From Roseomonas rosulenta (GTDB lineage: Bacteria > Pseudomonadota > Alphaproteobacteria > Acetobacterales > Acetobacteraceae), in the NCBI RefSeq assembly GCF_016106005.1, contig NZ_JACADR010000001.1, positions 1 to 64,000 of the forward strand: a stretch of DNA of 64,000 bases. The letters run 5' to 3'. Both the position numbers and the translations under genes were made by a program. Below are positions 61,375-64,000 of the stretch, piece after piece; positions within the stretch are counted from its first letter, which is position 1; each line of letters begins with the position of its first letter. The notes under the pieces were generated by a model that was not told where the DNA came from, did no database searches, and worked only from the letters and a program-made list of their open reading frames with translations.

Positions 61375-61970
61375 CAGAGGTGGAACCGCCGATAGCGTTC
61401 GAGGGCCGCCAGCCGATCGGGCGGCAGCGGCAGCGTGTCGCCGCGGTGCTCGAAATAGCCGACCGCGCCGACGCCCTCGGTGGTCTCGTTGCGCACCGCC
61501 GGATCGCGCCCCTGGCCGTGCCACAGCCCAGCGAGCAGATCGAGGCAGGCGCGTTCCAATGCGGGCGGTGCGTCGTCCGGCAACACGAAGCCGGCCTGGT
61601 ACTCCACGACCACCAACCGCGCCGTCCATGGCACGCGGGCGCCCTCGCGCAGCCGGTAGAGCAGCACGCCGCCCCGCTCGTAGTCGGCCGCGGCCAGCGC
61701 GACGCCGTCCTCCGTGACGGCGGTGATCGTCACGCCGAGGTCGCGGTGGAGCACGATGACATCGACCGGGGACACCAGGCGTGCGGTCTGTCGCAGCATC
61801 TCGCGGCCGAAGCCCGAGCGATTACACCACTGCGCGACCAGGTCGGACGCCTGGCGGATCAGATCGGCGATCCGGGCGTCCTGTGCCGTGTCCGTGACGC
61901 CGAGCTCGCGCTTGGCGGTCGCCAGCGTCGTGAGGTCGCTGGTGGCGGCCGGCGTGACGATCTCCAGCAT
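61374..61970 (-). CDS. Head-tail connector protein (gp6-like)
   Basis: A 198-residue protein of the gp6-type connector: LATAKRELGVTDTAQDARIADLIRQASDLVAQWCNRSGF at the N-terminus is the helical connector core, with ALERACLDLLAGLWHGQGRDPAVRNE and FEHRGDTLPLPPDRLAALERYRRFHL further on. It joins portal and tail. Normal length. Confidence 0.75.
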   Translation of the reverse strand: MLEIVTPAATSDLTTLATAKRELGVTDTAQDARIADLIRQASDLVAQWCNRSGFGREMLRQTARLVSPVDVIVLHRDLGVTITAVTEDGVALAAADYERGGVLLYRLREGARVPWTARLVVVEYQAGFVLPDDAPPALERACLDLLAGLWHGQGRDPAVRNETTEGVGAVGYFEHRGDTLPLPPDRLAALERYRRFHL

Positions 61971-61982
61971 CTGCCTTCCCCG

Positions 61983-62210
61983 TCAGGCTGGATCGCGAAC
62001 GGGCGGACGGCGCCGTGCGGGTTGCTGCCGAGGCGAAGGATCCGCAGCGACCGCCTCGGCATATCCCTCGGCGACCAGTCCTGCGGCGGCGCCCGCGCGC
62101 AGGCTGACCTCCTCGCCGGGGGCGACGGCGATCAGCCGCACACCGTCCAGCGAGTAGGCAAACGCCCGCAGCGCGCGGATCCGCCGCTGCCCCTCCGCCG
62201 GCATGCTCAC
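61983..62210 (-). CDS. Small hypothetical phage protein
   Basis: A 75-residue protein that starts with GTG overlapping the preceding stop (GTGA); an ATG two codons later is possible. RAFAYSLDGVRLIAVAPGEEVSLRAGAAAGLVAEGYAEAV resembles the short head proteins found beside decoration proteins. Its C-terminus is basic and disordered (PRQQPARRRPP). Confidence 0.55.
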   Translation of the reverse strand: MSMPAEGQRRIRALRAFAYSLDGVRLIAVAPGEEVSLRAGAAAGLVAEGYAEAVAADPSPRQQPARRRPPVRDPA

Positions 62211-62638
62211 ACCAGCGGATTGGGCGTCGGCGCGTTGCGCGGATGGCCGAGCAGCGCGATCGCCGCGAGGAAGATGTTCCCCGTGTTGTTCGCCGGCGTG
62301 ACGGTCAGCCGGACATAGCGCTTGCCGCCGACATAGCCGATCTTGCGGGTCTTGTTGTCGTCGGCGAAGGACAGCCCCGCCTGCGCCTCGGTGCCGATCA
62401 GTTCCTTGTCCGGCACCGCCTCGGCGCCGGCCATGTTGGCGGTATCGCTCGCCTCAACCAGCACGGTGAGCGTGGCGTCGGCATCGGCGATGTCGCCGGC
62501 GGCGAGCAGGAAGGTCAGGCTCTCATAGCCCTTGGTGTCGATGATCTCCGACACGAAGAGCGTGTTGTCGGTCTTGGCCGCTGCCGGGCTGATCGCCCGC
62601 ACGGGGTGGACGTTGTGGCACAGGTCACGAGTGGCCAT
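62207..62638 (-). CDS. Hypothetical head protein (decoration-type)
   Basis: A 143-residue beta-rich protein (FVSEIIDTKGYESLTFLLAAGDIADADATLTVLVEASDT, KIGYVGGKRYVRLTVTPANNTGN). Directly after the capsid gene in transcription order, it is likely a capsid decoration or stabilising protein. ATG at 62638 has GGCGAGG 8 bp before it; a GTG three codons earlier is less likely. Confidence 0.55.
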   Translation of the reverse strand: MATRDLCHNVHPVRAISPAAAKTDNTLFVSEIIDTKGYESLTFLLAAGDIADADATLTVLVEASDTANMAGAEAVPDKELIGTEAQAGLSFADDNKTRKIGYVGGKRYVRLTVTPANNTGNIFLAAIALLGHPRNAPTPNPLV

Positions 62639-62702
62639 GGCGGGCACCTCGCCTTTCAGTTGCGTTGATGGAACAGTGAATTGTGTGGATAACCGCAGCG
62701 GC

Positions 62703-62734
62703 GGCCCGCGCGGCCGGGACTGGCACCGCGGGCC
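62703..62734. other. GC-rich hairpin after the capsid gene
   Basis: GGCCCGCG (62703-62710) pairs with CGCGGGCC (62727-62734) over a 16-base loop, just after the capsid stop. There is no T-run on either side. It may protect the capsid message or weaken read-through into the tail genes. Confidence 0.3.
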
Positions 62735-62740
62735 CGGCGG

Positions 62741-64000
62741 TCAGGCCGCGGCGCACTTCAGCTTGCGCATGGTCTCCGCCAGCACGACCGCCCCACCCAT
62801 GCGCCGGCGGAACAGGAACCGCACATTGCCGCTGGTCGCCTGCGTGAAGGGATCGCGCAGCATCGTCATGGCGATGCGATCGACGATGACGTACCCCCGC
62901 CGGAAGTCCCCGAAGGCGATCGGGAAAGCATCCGCCCCCTCGTTCGGCATGTCCGGGCATTCCACATACTGCGCGCCGAGGATGGTGTTCGGTACGCCAT
63001 TCGCCAGCCCCGGCATCCAGACGTAGTTCTTGTCGGCGTCCTTCAGCTTGCGCACCGAGCCCAGCGTCACCCGGTTCAGCGTCCACACCGCATTCCGGGC
63101 ATAGGCGGTCCTGAGGGCATGGAAGAGCGTGATCAGCCCATTCCCCTGGCCCTCGGCATCGGCGATCGTGGCGGCCGAGCCCGACACGGTGAAAGCGATG
63201 TCGGCATTGGTGAGGATCCCCTCCGCCTCGCCGACGCCGGAGCCGCCGACGAATTCCTGCCCCTCCTTGACCGCGAACTGCTCGACCGCCTCGGCGCGGA
63301 TCTCGCTCTCGAGGTCGTAGGCGCTGTCTTCCAGGTTGTGCTGCGAGATGTCGACCAGCGCATAGACCTCCGGCGCGGTGATCTCGATCATCCCGTAGGC
63401 AAGGCCGGGGGTCTCCGTCCGGGTGCCCTGCTCGGAGACGCGCCGGGCGGCGAACTGGCCGGTGCGCTTCGGCAGCATGATCGACTTGGTGGAGGTGCCC
63501 CGCACGCGGGCGAGGGACCGGACGGGGCTCATCTCGGTCACACCCTTGATGATCTCGCGGACGTATTCCGAGGGGGCCAGGTAGCCGCCGGTGGTGTCGT
63601 CGGCGATCGACATGGCCTTGTGCTCGGCGGCGACGTCGGAGAGGGCCTTCTGCTGCTCGGCGGTGAGGTTCGGCACCCCGAGGGTGTGGGCGTTGATCAC
63701 CGCCCGCGCCCAGGTGTTCACCCGGGCCTTGAGCTCGGCCTGGCGATCGCCCGATCCCATACCGGGGCGGTTCAGCCGGGTCTCGATGCGCTCCAGCGCC
63801 TCCTTCGAGCCCTCCGCCGCGTCGCGGCCGGCCTTGGCCTCGAGCTCAGCCTTGGTCAGGCGCTGGTTCAGCGTCTCGAACTGGTCGAGCGCCGTGTTCA
63901 CCCGCTGGAGCTTCTCCTCCAGCAACACGTCGGCGCTGCCCTTGCGGGCGAGCTCATCCAGGCGGCTGTCGTTGGTCGCCTTGAATTCCTCGAAGGCGCG
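62741..64000 (-). CDS. HK97-family major capsid protein (5' end outside window)
   Basis: The visible ~419 residues belong to an HK97-fold capsid protein. An N-terminal coiled-coil delta domain (LEEKLQRVNTALDQFETLNQRLTKAELEAKAGRDA) is followed by GGYLAPSEYVREIIKGVTEMSPVRSLARVRGTSTKSIMLPKRTG. EFVGGSGVGEAEGILTN and PIAFGDFRRGYVIVDRIAMTMLRDPFTQATSGNVRFLFRRRMGG are the usual A- and P-domain marks. The gene continues past the right edge, so its start cannot be placed. The delta domain suggests that a protease is encoded upstream. Confidence 0.92.
   Translation of the reverse strand, partial: RAFEEFKATNDSRLDELARKGSADVLLEEKLQRVNTALDQFETLNQRLTKAELEAKAGRDAAEGSKEALERIETRLNRPGMGSGDRQAELKARVNTWARAVINAHTLGVPNLTAEQQKALSDVAAEHKAMSIADDTTGGYLAPSEYVREIIKGVTEMSPVRSLARVRGTSTKSIMLPKRTGQFAARRVSEQGTRTETPGLAYGMIEITAPEVYALVDISQHNLEDSAYDLESEIRAEAVEQFAVKEGQEFVGGSGVGEAEGILTNADIAFTVSGSAATIADAEGQGNGLITLFHALRTAYARNAVWTLNRVTLGSVRKLKDADKNYVWMPGLANGVPNTILGAQYVECPDMPNEGADAFPIAFGDFRRGYVIVDRIAMTMLRDPFTQATSGNVRFLFRRRMGGAVVLAETMRKLKCAAA

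Overview
The window is GC-rich throughout (roughly two-thirds or more G+C by eye), with dense, mostly overlapping genes and many ABC importers of the dipeptide/nickel family. Gene content (a PDH-type 2-oxoacid dehydrogenase with separate E1 alpha and beta, NDH-2, a Bug/TctC-type protein remnant, a tail-tip module like that of alphaproteobacterial gene transfer agents) suggests an alphaproteobacterium, most likely a Roseomonas-like member of the Acetobacteraceae. The taxon is inferred from gene style and not from a marker gene.

Positions 1-29.3 kb look like ordinary chromosome. From the left they hold the start of a 2-oxoacid dehydrogenase operon (E1 alpha, E1 beta, E2 cut by the window edge) with an FNR/FixK-like palindrome upstream. 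Next come nikR with a hydrolase, divergent from a three-gene NikABC-like importer across a near-consensus NikR operator, then an ABC-F protein, two short-chain dehydrogenases (one lacking the catalytic Tyr), NDH-2 and a VOC protein. Two further complete peptide-family ABC importers (12.8-17.7 and 20.9-26.2 kb) are interleaved with a class II aldolase-like protein, a dimethylformamidase-like large subunit and an aspartoacylase-family deacylase. This stretch ends with a truncated Bug receptor, a secreted Asn-Gly repeat protein and an ADYC-domain-like secreted protein.

An IS3-family transposase remnant (29.8 kb) marks the edge of an accessory island. The most striking part is a six-gene operon, read leftward from 40344 to 30405, in which every gene overlaps the next: MerR-like regulator, VWA protein, an inositol-monophosphatase/ADP-ribosylglycohydrolase fusion, a DUF6361-like protein, a PLD-family nuclease and a large SNF2-like helicase. 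It has the look of a nuclease-helicase defence module joined to a regulatory/ADP-ribose module, and I cannot place it in any named system. A predicted promoter with three CATGTC/GACATG half-sites sits before the first gene. Divergent from it runs a four-gene cluster with an unknown protein, a small conserved hypothetical protein, a uracil-DNA-glycosylase-like protein and an HTH-like protein.

From 43.4 kb to the right edge lies the late region of a siphovirus-type prophage, read leftward from the HK97 capsid gene through connector, tail tube, tail chaperone (with a CCCTTTG -1 frameshift site), tape measure, GTA-like tail tip, fibre and a four-gene overlapping lysis cassette. Cargo genes interrupt it: an HNH-like gene, and a CPBP protease and an APH-type kinase that have both lost their C-termini at one shared junction. 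Portal, terminase, integrase and attachment sites are not in the window.
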